Part shown: positions 14,701-29,700 of the stretch, piece after piece
Numbering within the stretch: position 1 is the first letter of the stretch
Layout of the letters: each line of letters begins with the position of its first letter
Assembly: GCA_025267735.1 (NCBI GenBank)
Contig: CM046300.1
Location: 31,381,322 to 31,445,321 of the forward strand
DNA from: Mactra quadrangularis
Taxonomy: Eukaryota > Mollusca > Bivalvia > Venerida > Mactridae
Direction: 5' to 3'
Length of the DNA: 64,000 nt
Made by a program: the position numbers and the translations under genes
Notes under the pieces: model-generated
The model's input: the letters and a program-made list of their open reading frames with translations, nothing else
Database searches by the model: none
Told to the model about the DNA's origin: nothing

Positions 14701-17700
14701 ACAGAATCAAAATTATCCAGACCTCCACAGAATGCTAGGCAACGGCATAAATTTGCATATTATGCTAATTGTTCAAGGATGACTGGATGTCATCACTAAA
14801 TTTCTGAGTCAGCTCTGTTCAAAGGTATAGAAGCTGAATCAAAATTATTAAGGCATTAACAGAATGCTAGACAATGGCATAAATATACATGACACCATGT
14901 AATGTTTGAGGCAAAATCCTACAGTATCATTAACTGATTTAATGTAATCATTTGATAAATTTGTATTTAATATATACAAAAGATAAATTATATTTCCTGG
15001 AAAATTTCCTTTTTGAAGTACTTAAATTTGAACAAAATAAATTCACTTGAAAAACAGTTCATTTGAAAAACCTTATTTGCATACATTTGCATATGCAAAT
15101 CATCTGATCATACTGAATGTGGTATCATATGATAGCTAGACCCTATAAACATGGGTGCAGACACATATTTTAATATCTTATCATGATTGGTTATCGTGTT
15201 ATTAGCGAAAAACGGAATTTCGATTATGGCGGACCAAATTTGCATATTATGCTAATTGTTCAAGGATGACTGGATGTCATCACTAAATCTTAGTCAGCTC
15301 TGTTCAAAGGTACAGAAGCTGAATCAAAATTATCAAGGCATCAACAGAATGCTAGACAATTGCATAAATACTCATAACACCATGTAAAGTTTAAGGCAAA
15401 ATCCTACAAATTTTAACGCAATTTTAGTACTTTGCATATCTTTAGAGCATCATTAACTGATTAAATGTAATATTTGATATATTTGTATTTAATATATATA
15501 CAAAATTAGCATAACATAAACATATTTTACTCAAAATCTCAATGTAAAAACTACAGACGTGGATTTGTATAGCAAAACCGAATATTGTATTTCGTAAAAT
15601 ACCTAATTTGCATAAATTTGCATATTTAAATGATTTGATCAAGCTGAAATTAGTACCATGTGATAGATAGACCCTGAAAACATGGGTATAGTTACATATT
15701 TTAATTTTGTATCTTAGTTGGTTATTGAGTTATTAGCGAAAAACGGAATTTCTATAATGGCGGACTTAATTTGCATATTATGCAAATTGCTCAAGGATGA
15801 CAGGGTGTCATCACTCGGATTCTTATTCAGCACCTTTCAAAGATATAGAAACTGCAAAAAAACTTTGTGGGGACTCAAGTGCACGGTTCACCTCAAATAT
15901 GGCATTTTACTGCAGGACTATAAGTATTAACTATGTTTTACAAGTAGTTGGGGTAATTGATAATGCTGCCCTTTACTATACATGTATAACAATATAAATC
16001 AAGTTCATGCATTAGAAGATTTAAGGTGATGATTGTAATGTAGTTCTTTTTTTTTCTTGGACCTACTGGTTTTTATCGTATGCTGAAAACTTGGTTTTGT
16101 TTAAGCTCAATAACAGACTTTCGATATGTTAATTACAATAGCTCCATATATAAAGCTCTATAAAGTTTCCAGAAAAAAAAGAACTATTTATTTAACAATA
16201 AAACTAAACAAATCATGATCAGAATCATGATAATTAAATTAAAATTCAACCGTACAAAGTTCTTGCAAACTTTGCTGAAGTAAGCCATTCAGATAAGAAA
16301 TCTGTGGCACGTTTCCTAAGGATATTGCTACTTAGTGCTTTGTCCCCTGGTACCCTCCTTACATCAAAAGTAATAGGCTAGTTTCCTTACGATATTGCTA
16401 TCTAGTACTTTGTCCCCTGTTACCCTTCTTACATCAAAAGTAATAGGTATGTGATATCACATCAAGGGTACAAGGGGGTAAAGCCCTGACTAGTTGCTTC
16501 TAAGGAAACATTTAAGGAACTGGCCATTTAACTTTTCCAGAACCAGCAATTGTTTAGAAATTAATTTACAGCAGAGGCAAGATGTTAATAAATCTGCCAG
16601 CTTAGATAAATATTGCAGCAAAAGATTCAAGTTAATTTACTGACCATCAGGTCAAATCTATATTTTCTATGATCTTACCTAATCTACTTTTAGGTTGAAA
16701 TATTTGTCTATAATCTTCAGGTTCTTTTATATCAGCTACAGATTCTCTATCTTCTTGATCAGGACTTGTACTTGTTGGTTCTGATTCATCTTCTTTAGGT
16801 ATACTACAAATATATAACATATTATATTACAGTTTAGTATAGAGCATATTATCACTGACCGAAGTATGTGCCTATTAACTGGTTAACAATTAGGCCATGC
16901 CATATCCGAATTTTGTTAAGCGTCCGCGTGCCCGTAGGTTTTAGGATCCTCAATAAAATAAAAAACAAAATTGTAGATAAAATTTTCATAAATATTTCAG
17001 ATGTTTCGGGATTCGATACGAGAATTTAATTCAAGGAAAATTGTGATCGGCAACGACGTTATTCATCAAAAGCAAGTTATCATAACCGCGTCATTATTAC
17101 AATATATATTTCACGTGAAAAAAAACCACTAGTCATTTTATATTAGATTCAGACCATTGTTTCATATTATGAGGACGTTAAGTCTATTGAAAAAAATATA
17201 TTAGCAACCCCAGCTGATTTTTAAAAGCTGAGTTTTAACATTCATTTTAATTCCAATAGATAGATCTCAGAAAAAGCAACACAGAACACTTTACCATTTT
17301 AAAATATCTTGACTAGAACCAAAGTTATGACATTATGAAGTGGTCAAATTTTCGGCGTTTTTCGTCTCAGACTTAGTCGAAAATCAGTATTTTTTTCAAG
17401 TATTTGAGAAAATATGTGGCACAGAAATTTATCAGTTTCTAACAAAAAATGTCATAACTTTTTTTCTAATTAAGATATCTTCATCAAACTTGACACACTT
17501 ATGTAACTTTCCATGCTCTTTCTGTTTCTGCTGTCATTTTTTATGTTAATCATTCAAGAAAAAAATTAGGGCAATTTTTACATGAAAAAAATGTAATTTT
17601 TGATTTGCTGATGATTATCGCAAATACAAAATGTGAACTGTTTTTACTTAATTGTCAAAATTCATACAATAGCATCATTTAACATCATTTAACATTTACA

Positions 17701-20700
17701 GCCGAGTTTTAATGCCTAATCATCAATTTTTATACTGTTTAATGTTTTTTTCACACATTTTCTAAAATAGACTGATGATGGATTATGTTTAACACTTAGG
17801 TGATTACTGTCTTTCTTTTGTTGCCGTAGCTCTTCATTTTATAACACAAGTAGATGAAAATGTTCTTCCCTATTTAAAATGGATTTTCTAATCTTACATT
17901 GTTTCTGTCACATCTGTACATTGTCAGCGTTTCTAAATGACTGCACTTATGACTTAATCTATTTTATTTGAATTGTTTATTGATAGTTAAAATTCTATTG
18001 ATGGCTTATTCCTTTTATTCTCTTTTTGTTCACTGACTGTTTGTTTGTTTCATGTGCATGTATACCCAAGTGCAAAACATAATCCCTAATCAAACAATTT
18101 CAGATGCAGAATTTAGAAAATAATGTGACTGAATCTCTTAATTAGGCTGAGGTGTTTGAAATAATGTATGATAGGTTGGGTTCTGTTGTCAAGTTTAGTT
18201 GCTCAGCAAATAATTTTAATTCTAAAATAAGTCTGTTTCCAAAATTCAACATTTAGATTCTTCAAATTGTTACTAGTAAATTTTCATTTAGAACCAGTTT
18301 CTTCATAAACCTGGACCTGGATAATATAAGACCATGTTGATGAAATACCATATTTATTTCTTTTATCTGTTATAACAAACAAAAGTCTCTGTGTGTGCTA
18401 TCATTTTCTATCAGCAATGCATATCATATGTCCGAATGAGTCATATCCGAAATTCGTTACACTTTCTCAAAATTCTGACAAAAACGTCTTGATTCGTCGC
18501 GTATCGGAGCTCATCGACTCGATAATTACTCATAAATGTTAGGAAACATAATTACTAATATGGTTTACGACTATAAGCCTTGAATAGAGAGTACAGTTCG
18601 TAAAATAATGCTATATTGGCCGGATCGTTTAAAACTTTAAAATCCGTCAATGACCGTTCGTCATAGGGTCAAATTGTCGCTAATTTATTGCTCAAATTAG
18701 ATTGTTGTATAACAACGTGTCTTTAAAAATAAAAAAATAAATGATTTATTATTACATATTGACTAAAACTGACACTTATAACACAGTTATCAGTCTAATC
18801 GCGGCGTCGATAATGTACGACGCACATGTCAACAAAGTTTACAAATATTCAAAATGGCGGCGCTTCGGTCTAGTCACGCAGAGGTCGTGACCTATGAACT
18901 TTGAAAGCAATTGCCGGGGGGTAAACGTGGTCTGATTTTAATGGTAATTATATCATTTTAAAGCCTAAAGAATAAGGTTTTTAATGGTACCACTTACAGT
19001 TTAAACATTTATGTAATCTTCAAGACAAATTTGGTAGACTTTGGCCGTTCGTAGCGCACTTGATTCAACTCCGATTTTTTCGTAAGTTACACCATGAGAA
19101 AGATTAATCTTTCCTCTGATTGGATAATATCACCTCATTAATATTCAAAAAATATTTGGTCACGGCTTTTTTGTTTGAAAACACCACTAGTTATAAACCC
19201 GTGTCCATGACTCGCCGATTTTCGCGTAAGTGTGAAAAATACGATAAAAGCGTTAAAGTCCAGGTTTATCAAGTCACAAATATTTTATTTTTAAACTTTA
19301 TTTTTTCATATATATATCATTTTGAAGAGAATTTATTACTGAAAAATATTATATAATTCTTTTTAAAATCGGTGCATTGGAAGTGGGTTTAAAAAAGAAA
19401 AAAGTTCACTGACCCCCTAAAATGTTGATAAGAATTATCGATGACTAAAGGTTTATAAGGTAAAACTGGGGTTGCTAAATATATAATGCATTGTTTTTTG
19501 CCGTAAAAAATATTTGTGTTTTTGTATTCGGTTTGTGTTTTTGTGAATAGGTACCTAGGTTTGTCAATTTGAGTTGACGCTTAACAGAATTCCAATTTGG
19601 CATGGCCTTACAGTAAGTAGGTTGACAGACCACAATGATAAAATCTATACAATGTGTTGCAACAGTCTTAAACCCAAAACAAACATGTTTCTTATAACTG
19701 TTGAAATATTTTTCATTTGGTTTAATGCCATGTAAACAATGACCAGCTCACCTAACCCAGCTTTCCCAAACCTTTGTCAACAACTAGTACTAACTTCCTA
19801 ACACTTAGCCTTCAACTTATCCATATACCTTATTAATGGAAGAAAATCAACATTTTTGTCAATAGAAAGGTATAACGAGCATGGGTGAGGCTCCAAAAGC
19901 AACCCCATCAAGACACTAGAATCCAAGTTCTGCACTTAGCCAAGTGTCACAGACCCAGGTTTGTATAGCAATGTATATAAATATGATTGTATATAATGAA
20001 ATTTAAATGAAATCATAAGAAATCAGATGATCAGTAGAAAACACATGTAAAAATGTTACTGTAATCATTTTATTATTACCTTGCCTGTCTACTAGACTGT
20101 GTAGGAGGTCTTTCTGTTAAATAATTTCTTCTACCATGACTACTGTAATATTAAAGATGAAATATTAAATTAATCCATACTTCAGAACATTTCATAAATT
20201 GTTTTGTTTTTACTAGATTTGACTTTTTGTCTTCAACAGTAAACATGTATTAACAATAAAAAAAAACTACAACAAGACATCTGACCGTAATCACCGTATT
20301 CCAAAATTAGCATTAACTAGTACATAGTTTATTCAGTGTTTTGACCTACAAAGTGGTGGTTGCCATATAAGAATATAAACTTACCTAGTTAAAGGTGGCT
20401 GTGGTTGTTGTTGTTGTGCACCCTGGTAAGGTTCACCTCCTATTGGTTGTACTCTGCTTACATCAACAACATATGTAGATACATTAGTTTTAGAAAATGA
20501 TGCACCAATCTGAAACATAAATACTCTCACTGTTATACTATGTAACAAAGATTCTTTCTCATTTTCAAAAGACACTTTATGTCATTATTTTTACTAAAAG
20601 AAAATTTTAAACAAGAAATGTAATGTGGAAACCACATTAAAGCCTGATTTAAAAACTGAAACGCAAAAATTACAAAGGGAAAAAATCCATAATAAAGGCA

Positions 20701-23700
20701 GGTAGAGTTGTGGTAACTGTCTAATTCTGTTCATGGCATGGTATGTTACTATTGTATGAAGTTTCATACTGATCTGACAATGAAAGGCAGAAATATTAGG
20801 CAAAGAAAAACTTTAACGCAATTGTAAATGACACCCAACCGCCCACCCGGCCAGGTTTCGCCACACGATAAGCCGAATTTTTTCATTGAAAAATCCAGCT
20901 AACAAGTGCATTATATGGACAGCTTGCTCCAACCATTATAGGTATTTGGTAGCAATCTAATACAAGTTTTATTTGTATGCCTATAGATTTGAGAAATTTT
21001 TCAGTGAACACCTTTATAATTGAGTAGACAGACTTCACATAGGAAACCTTAACTAAGAATTTTCTAGGTAAAAATGAGTGTTACACTGATACTATACACA
21101 ACTGATTAGGAAAGCCCCATGATTCTCAAAATAGTTGAGTTTAAAATGGACATGATAGTAACTTACCAATTGATTATTCGACATACTCATATCAGCTACT
21201 TCACCCCAACTTATAGGTACAGAGTCATAACATTGTGTAGGTTCCCAGCCATATACTTTAAGAAAATCTTTTACACCAGAATAGAGACAGGTTCCTTCAG
21301 GATGGAAATATATACTTCTGTAAAATGTAACATTTATACATTTAGATAACAGTTAAGTTTATATGGAGTACTTTTTTTATTAATATTCCAAACATACCTA
21401 TCCTATGTCATAGTAGGCTGCATGCTGGATTTAAAATCAAAGCTAGTTTAAGTGAGTCGGCAGCCATAACATGACCATAATTTGTGTCACACCCATAACA
21501 AATATCAAGGCAGGGTTTGACACTTACAGTGTCCCAGGATTCCAAGAATTCCAAGACCTTGGGAGGAATCCCAGTGATTCTCATTCAGGGATTCAGGGAG
21601 GATTCCTGAAAATTGCCATGTCATTGTTCCATAAGTGACTAAGATATCTAGGTGTTTGGTTCCGTAAAAACATAACACAACCAGTTGTTGACAACAGAAA
21701 AACTTGATTCAGCAGAATAAGGGAGAACAGTGGTTAAATTAATTTTGTGGTATGAAGTTCCTGTCCAGGTACAGATGAGTTTATGGGTGAAAGTTCAGAA
21801 TTTTCACAGTACTGAAATTTCAATATTTCAGCAACCTTTTCTTCAGAAAAAAACTCTGATCCAAAAATCCTGAATTTCATGATTTGTCCTGAAAATTTCT
21901 ATCCATGTGAATGAGCAAGTTTGTATGTTAGGAACACAAATAATAAAAAAAATAAAGAAGATTACCTGATAGGATTTGCATCCATATCTGAACTACCAAT
22001 TAACTGGAATGTTTCTAAATCCCATAATTTAACAGTTCTGTAATAAAGGGGACAATATATCAGATTATATCATGTATCAATATACATGCATACATTTTGT
22101 AGATTATCAATATTGAAACAGTTATCCTAACTTAATAATATCATTATATGAATTAACACCACATTTTAACTTACAGCAACAAGACACAAAACTTAATTTT
22201 GACTTTCTTGCCCTTACACCTTTTGGACAGTTATTTTGATAAGCAGAGGTGTTCCAAATGTTCCAGCAAACAATATTACACATTGCTACCTATCAATAGT
22301 TGAAAATTCAATTTGCCATGTTGTAGCTAACTTTTCCATACCAAACTGCAACATAGCACTAGCTTTATGGAATGGCTCTTGATTTTTAATGAGAATTTGA
22401 AAAAATTGATCATTTAAATCATAAAGTAATGGTGAGAACAAATAAACAGGAGGAAACAGAGAGTAACTTACTTATCTGAACTTCCAGAAGCAAGAAGTAA
22501 TTCATTAGGATGAAATTCTATAACATTGACACCAGCAGTATGTAATTTCATTTCTGTTAATATTTTACCAGCTGTTAAATCCCAAATCTTTAATATATAT
22601 AGAATATATTAATTGACAGGTTAATGCAACACTACTCTTAATCATTTTTTTTAAAGTTACTGAATTATTTAAGAGGCTTGAAAATAAATCTTTAATAACT
22701 TAAAGCAAAATGATAATTAGGATATATTGTTGCTTTAACACTCAAATCTGGTCACATTTTAAAAATTTTTTTACATGGTTACTAAGGAATAGTAGTATTT
22801 ACAAGTGGCCAGAAGTGGGAGACTGATATTTATTTTTTGATCAAATATGTGGTCTAGTACCTTTTATAAAAGCTAAGTAGTGTTATCATTAGGACATCAA
22901 AAGAAGATGACAGATGGCTCTCAATGGATGGGTAACAAACTCTTATGTTTTACCTAAGGTATCCTAAATCTAAAGGCTCAAGAAACTGGTCATTTAATTA
23001 ATGAAATCATGTATCAGTTGTTTTATATAAGCCATGTTATTTGGCATCAAATGGTCGTATGCTGACAGCCTATGGCCTTTAAAAACACATCTATCTAGGC
23101 CAAATATTATTACATTTTATTTATCACTCAGTGGTGCATACATTATCCCTGCTGATTTAAATTATATACTGTACATAAAAGAAACGTAGTAGTAATGAAT
23201 TACTGTAGTAAATATTTAAATCAGTGGGGTCATGTATGCGCCACTAACAGTTTAATAAAGTTTAACAATAACAATATGAAATCACCAGATAATTAACAAT
23301 AATCTATTACCTTTATAATACTATCTTCACCACCTGATGCTATCCATTTACCATCTGGACTAAATCTTAAACAATTTACAGGATTTGTATGTCCTTTATA
23401 TGTATATATACAACCTTTACGTCTTATATCCCACAACTGTAATATATAATGTTTTATATCATGTGTGAACAATGAAATGATAAATAATTGTATATTAAGT
23501 CAGAAAGTTCAACAAAATAAAACTAACAATTTATCATTATACACCAACATTTTTATTCCATTTTAATATTGCAGATTATTTATTGCAGTTTAACCATCAT
23601 AATTTGTCAGCTTAGTGCACACAGACCCAACTCATTTCTCTTAAAAATCACTTTTTGCAGTTATTACAACAGTTCCATAATATACAGGAACAAATGGTTC

Positions 23701-26700
23701 CTGTTCCACAACAATGGCAGAATATCACACAAAATTAACTTACATTGAATTGAATCTAAAATGCTAGTGTCATGATACCTTTTCTGTAGTTAAAATTAAC
23801 TATTAATTCAAAAGTTTAGATTTTTAGATAAGAGAACAGTTTCAATAAAATTTGTTTGACATTCTGTCTGCTGATATTCTAAAATTAACTGGAACAATGG
23901 CAATTTAATGTAGCTAATTTAACTACTCCCAACAAGTGATAACCTAGGATTATGAAAATTAAAGACAAGAAATCATTCAAATCAAACACAGTACATACCT
24001 TGATTGTACTATCTTGTGAGCCTGACGCAGCATAATCACCATATGGATGAAAATCTAAACAATTAACACCAGATTTATGTCCAGTTAATGTACGTAATAC
24101 TGAAATCATAAAATTTATAAATCACAGAATCATGGATGAAAGTTGACAGTTTTGAAAATATATGTACTGAAAATTTACTTTCAAAATACTGAAATAGACA
24201 CGATTTCGTATAAATTACATTGAATGACTTATTCTCAAAATACTGAAATTAGTATTAATACTGAAAACTTTCACGCACGCAATATCCAAGGTAAAATCAA
24301 AGCGCTGAAAGCGCTGTCAAGACATGTGTTTTCAACAGCTATAATGTTAATGGTAACCCCAGTTTACACAGAAAACTTGCATGTAGCAATATAATAGCAA
24401 TTTGATACAATTCTAGGATTTATACATCAAGTTGTAAGAGTTTATAGTAGTGTGACATACTGTATCCTCTTACTATTAGCTCCAATTTTATATTGACATT
24501 TTTGGCAATAAGCATTAACAAGTATAAGGACAATTTGCACAAACTATAAGAGATAATTCAAGAGTTAAACAAGATCCTAGATAAAGATAAAATAAGTATC
24601 ACATACTTTTAGCTTCTTCTAGATTCCATATTTTTAATGCACCAGACATTGAACCTGCTACAACCATTTCTTCATTCTGACCAAATCTTACAGATGTTAC
24701 AGGTGTTGTATGTCCGGCTAAACTCTGAAATAAACAAGTTTACCATACATTATACTCTATTATCATCAATATTGAAATTAATTTGTGATGTGTTTACTGA
24801 CCAAGTGTGAGATACAAGCACAACATTGAGCAAAACAAAACCATTTTGGAGTTTTCTCCATTTTTGCTGTTTTTTTTCCCAGTTATTGCCGGTTTTTACC
24901 AGTTTTTGCTACTGGAAAGGAAAAAACTTAATTTTGCCGGCAAAACCCCTAACCCTGCGAGAACACATTCTCTTACTCATTGAATATAAAATTCTGCAGT
25001 AATGAGTAATTAAGTAACCCAGGTTCTATTTATTACAATGCCCTCTAAAAGTTCTTGGATTGATAAAATTTGGGGAAAACTTATCATGCACAATTATAAC
25101 AAGATATTTTATTTCAATTAAAATTTTAAAACTTATTAATCTAACATAAATCTTATTTAATTAACAAATAAATGTTGCTTTTGGATTTATTTTTTAAACA
25201 ATAATTTGTTCCTTTTTCAAAGGTAAATATCAATCAGTTTATTCTAAAAACAGGATTCTGTCCATGGACTTTTGGAGGGCACTGTAACTATAATATAACA
25301 TGAATTATATAGTCTGACAAAACAAAGTTGAAATTATCTAATGATTATTCCTGAACTCAGAAAAGGGCAGAGGCAGAAAAAGGGACAGGGTATATCTGAG
25401 GGTAAATGTCTTAAATGTACTATTACTGCATAGAAAGAGGCTAAAAGAGGAGGAAGGAGAGAAATAGGGCAGGGTCAGGGACCAGGAAATTCGCCGATGC
25501 CAATCGGTCCAATGCCGTCCGAGTACCGGATACGGGTTTTAACGTGTACCGTACGGACCAGACCGTTTACTGTACTTTATTCACGACCATATTAGTACTT
25601 TTTTGCTCCCCTTTATTAAGAAGGCATACGATACATAGGCGTTGTTTGTTTAAATTTTTACAAAACTTAACTTCTATCTAGCAAGAAAACGTGGTTTCCG
25701 AAATTACTCCCCGAAATCGTAGGTCGGTTCAACAAACAGAACTTGAGAAAAGACTGTTTTATCTAGCTCTAATGTTGTTGGAAAACTCCGTCATTTAGGC
25801 AAATTATTTTAACTGCGCATGCGCAAAACGGGTCCAAAGTAAATGTCTCGCATCTTTAAGTATCGTTCGCTAAATAAAGCACGAAAGCGTAAAATTATTA
25901 TCAGCTTTTTTGTTACACTCGTAGATTAAAACGTTTGTCATACGAAGTGACGATCTAGCGTGGGTCGTGAAAATGTATGGCATCTCATCACAATGGTTCA
26001 ATCGGTTTCGTTAAACACAAAAGAATATCAAATTGTGCATAGTACACCTATCTATAAGTAAATTAATGACAAAACTGTTCGTTTTGAAAATTATTTTCGA
26101 TGTCATCAAAGAAGGGAGAAGTGTGGTTGAATTTTGATCATCAAGAACTGTACCTTCGATTAATTGCGTAGATACATGTCCTAAGATTATTATTCACACC
26201 TCAATTTACGGCGTAAAAATAAATCATGAATCAAGTCAAACAAATTAAAGATTAAACGAATACAATACGAATTGACAACAAAAGCTATTTAATTTTTTTC
26301 TTTATAATAATGTAATTACATTCTTCATAAAATATTATTGTTTTTTACAAGTTTACAGGTTTCAAACAGACCGACTGTAAAAACGTAATCGGTTCGATGG
26401 ACATGATAAAGTAAGAACATATTCTTCTGCTGTTCTTCAATTTAATCGAGTGCAAATCAAGCGTACCTTGCTGTGCTCGATCAAAAAAAAATATCACTGC
26501 CTCAACCCCGCATGATACCAGTAACCATGGATACGTTATACAAGGTCCTTGATGTGTAACCTGTGGATAATTAAGCAGGATATTACACCAATAAACAGTG
26601 GGTTTATGCAACTGATAGTTGTTTGATAATATTTTATCGATACGTTTTCTTGAAAATTATTGAAATTAATGGTTTGGGGTCAAATTTAGCGAGTTTTTTC

Positions 26701-29700
26701 CGGACCGATTTTTTTAAGGATTTTGAAATCTCAATCGGTCCAAAATGAAAAAATCGGTCCGAAAACCGAAAAACCGGCGATTTCCTGGTCCCTGGGCAGG
26801 GTGCAGTGCCCTGCTATTCTGCTTTGGAATAATCACTATTATCCATTAATTGTATCACTTTAGACCATATACATGGAGTCTAATAGTGATGATGATTTAC
26901 TTGCTTTCTGTGTGTTTAGCCAATCAGAGCTAACCATGCTTTCAGATATATGAAAATGAGGAAAGTGATTAATTTATATCCTAATTGCTGGATATCGAGT
27001 CCACATATAGCAAATCAAATGTTCTTGAAAACTATTTGCTTACCGGTACTTTCAAAGTGAAATCAAATGATAATGAAGTAAACACTTAACTACAAAACTA
27101 ATATATCATGATTTGATTACAGTGTATGACATAACAAAATGTAAAAACATATATCTAGAGGCATAGACTATCAATATCAACAAAATCATTAAAATCAATG
27201 GTATTGATGAATACAACATAAAATGGATATCAGGTTACGCTTCATTTACATTATGTGGGTTTAGCACAAAAACAGTCATAACTCAATTTAAACAAGAGTG
27301 AGTTATGATCGTTTTGCACTAAGCCCACAATTTACAATAAAACAGTAAAACACAAACAAGTAAACCTAGTAATTAATTCAAAATATATATACATGTTTAT
27401 TTTATTCATACACAGTCATTGCCTTAAAAAATTTAAGCACTAGTCAAATTGATCATGTTGTATAATGTACAGGTATAGTAAAAGACAAGATTGTGAATAA
27501 GCCTGTAAGTGACTATACAAAATAAGCAATTTTTACAAGCCTGAATCAATTTTCATTAGTGCCAGGCTTTGTGCAAGTTAGTTAAGGCAATAACTGATAC
27601 ATTAAGACTAATAAACAAACTAATTATATAGAATACATGTTCTGAAATCAAGACAGTTTTATTAGTATCCATTGTTAAATTCATTAATTATGTACTAGCA
27701 TATAATAACATCATGCAAGTCAATAATAAAACCAGACACCAAAGCTTAAAACACTTTTTATTTGATTCTGAGTTTTTTTTAAATCTTTTTAATGTTCACA
27801 TCATAAATACTTTTTTTAAACAGGCTTAGGAACGGCTACGGCTGATTTCTGACACATTTAACATGAAAAGCCATACCATAGTTAACACATAATTCTGCAT
27901 TCTGAATACATTATGTTTCAGGCTACCTTTACACTGTGCCCAGAGATGTCAGATTCAGAAATCAAATCCTTATTATCTACTAGACCCAACCTTAGTTTAG
28001 CATCCCATCCCTTTAGCTCTTAACTATACTGAATACAATTATATCATTATTATACTAATATATCACCATTATACCTCATTATTATATAAAATATATCATG
28101 CATGCAATTATCATAATTATTATCAATATAATACATGCATATATTTCATCATTAGACAAAGTAAGTTGATAAAAAATTGAAGTACTGAGGTTTATACAAA
28201 AGTCTATGAATTAAGCACTGGTTGGTTCTTTGGTCATGTACATGAAATTCTGTCAACTTTTAGCCTCTATGTATTTAGATCGTGTTAAAATCTGGGTCAT
28301 GTGGGGGTCTAAAACTAGGTCACAAGATCAAAGCAAAGAACAACTTGGTGAACTCCTCTCAGGAAAGTTAAATTACAAGTTCAAAATGTTTAATCAATCA
28401 TGATATACAACATCAATGTGTCATCTAATTTCTAAATCAAATACCAGTCATTCTAAGCATTGTAGGAACCCATAATATACATAGGAATGGCATATAAACA
28501 TATCTCCATGCTTGATGTAACTACATACACTTAATAATATTAACTTATCAGGAGAGTAAACATTGTAGGACAGACACAAGTGTCCCATTAGATATAATTA
28601 TCTACAAACAAATTATATAATTAATTTAGGCAAGTTAAACAGTGGCATTATAGCTAAACTGAGGTAAATGTCTCAGTGTAAATATAGGCTGCATATTAAA
28701 GTTGGTCAATATATTGACCAGTCAATTGAGTACTGACCAGGCCCACAGCAGTTAACACATGTTTTAAAGGATAGATTGCAGTTTACGGTACCATTTTGTT
28801 TACCACTTCTGCGCATGCCTAACCGGTCAGAGTAGGAGCACTTCTGTTACAATGTTAAAATAAACAACAAAAGCAAATGGCTGCCATTTTTTCTCGTTCA
28901 AAACATTAAAAAACGGGGGATATAACATGAAATAGGAACACGAAATGTACCATTAATCAAACAAACTGCAATTGTCCCAAAATTCCCAACTGATGATAAA
29001 CCACGTGTTCTGTCATATGACTGAATCCAGCATTTTCATTGGGTGTTAGCGTTAATGATATGCCACGCTTAGTTACTAATATACACTACAATTTCATGGA
29101 TTTTTTACGTACGCTAAACTGCAATTTTCCCGTTTTAAATGTTCAGTTGATATGGTTTCTGGATTGATTTTTTTAATTGTTTAGAAGAATAAGATTTATT
29201 GAAAAAAATTAATGACCACTTATTTGACCAGTGTTGACCACTTTCGGGACCAATAGTCTCAGCAGTTAAAAAACAATACTTTGCTACAATTGCTGCATAT
29301 GGAAATAATATGCAGTAATGTGGTGAATAACTATTTTTTCCAACAATTTTTGAACATATGCCACCTCTACTGCCCTAATGAATCTCCTCAGTGTATTTTT
29401 TGCACTAGCAAAGACACTGCAAATATTATTTAGATTAAATTTACAGACTTAGGATCATAACTTACTTACACAATTATATCTTAACTCAAATACTATAATA
29501 TTTAGTTGTTTTAATTCGGCTTGTTTCAATAACAAGTAAAACTATAAAATGATCTTAATGATCTCTAAAATGATTTCAAGTTAAAAATTAGACTTTGAAG
29601 TTCTTGAATATATCCTATAACCCAAGCCCTTACCTAAATCCATGGAACTATTGAGGCTTATGTTTAACTTGATCTATGCCTTGTTGCTCAAGTAAAGATT

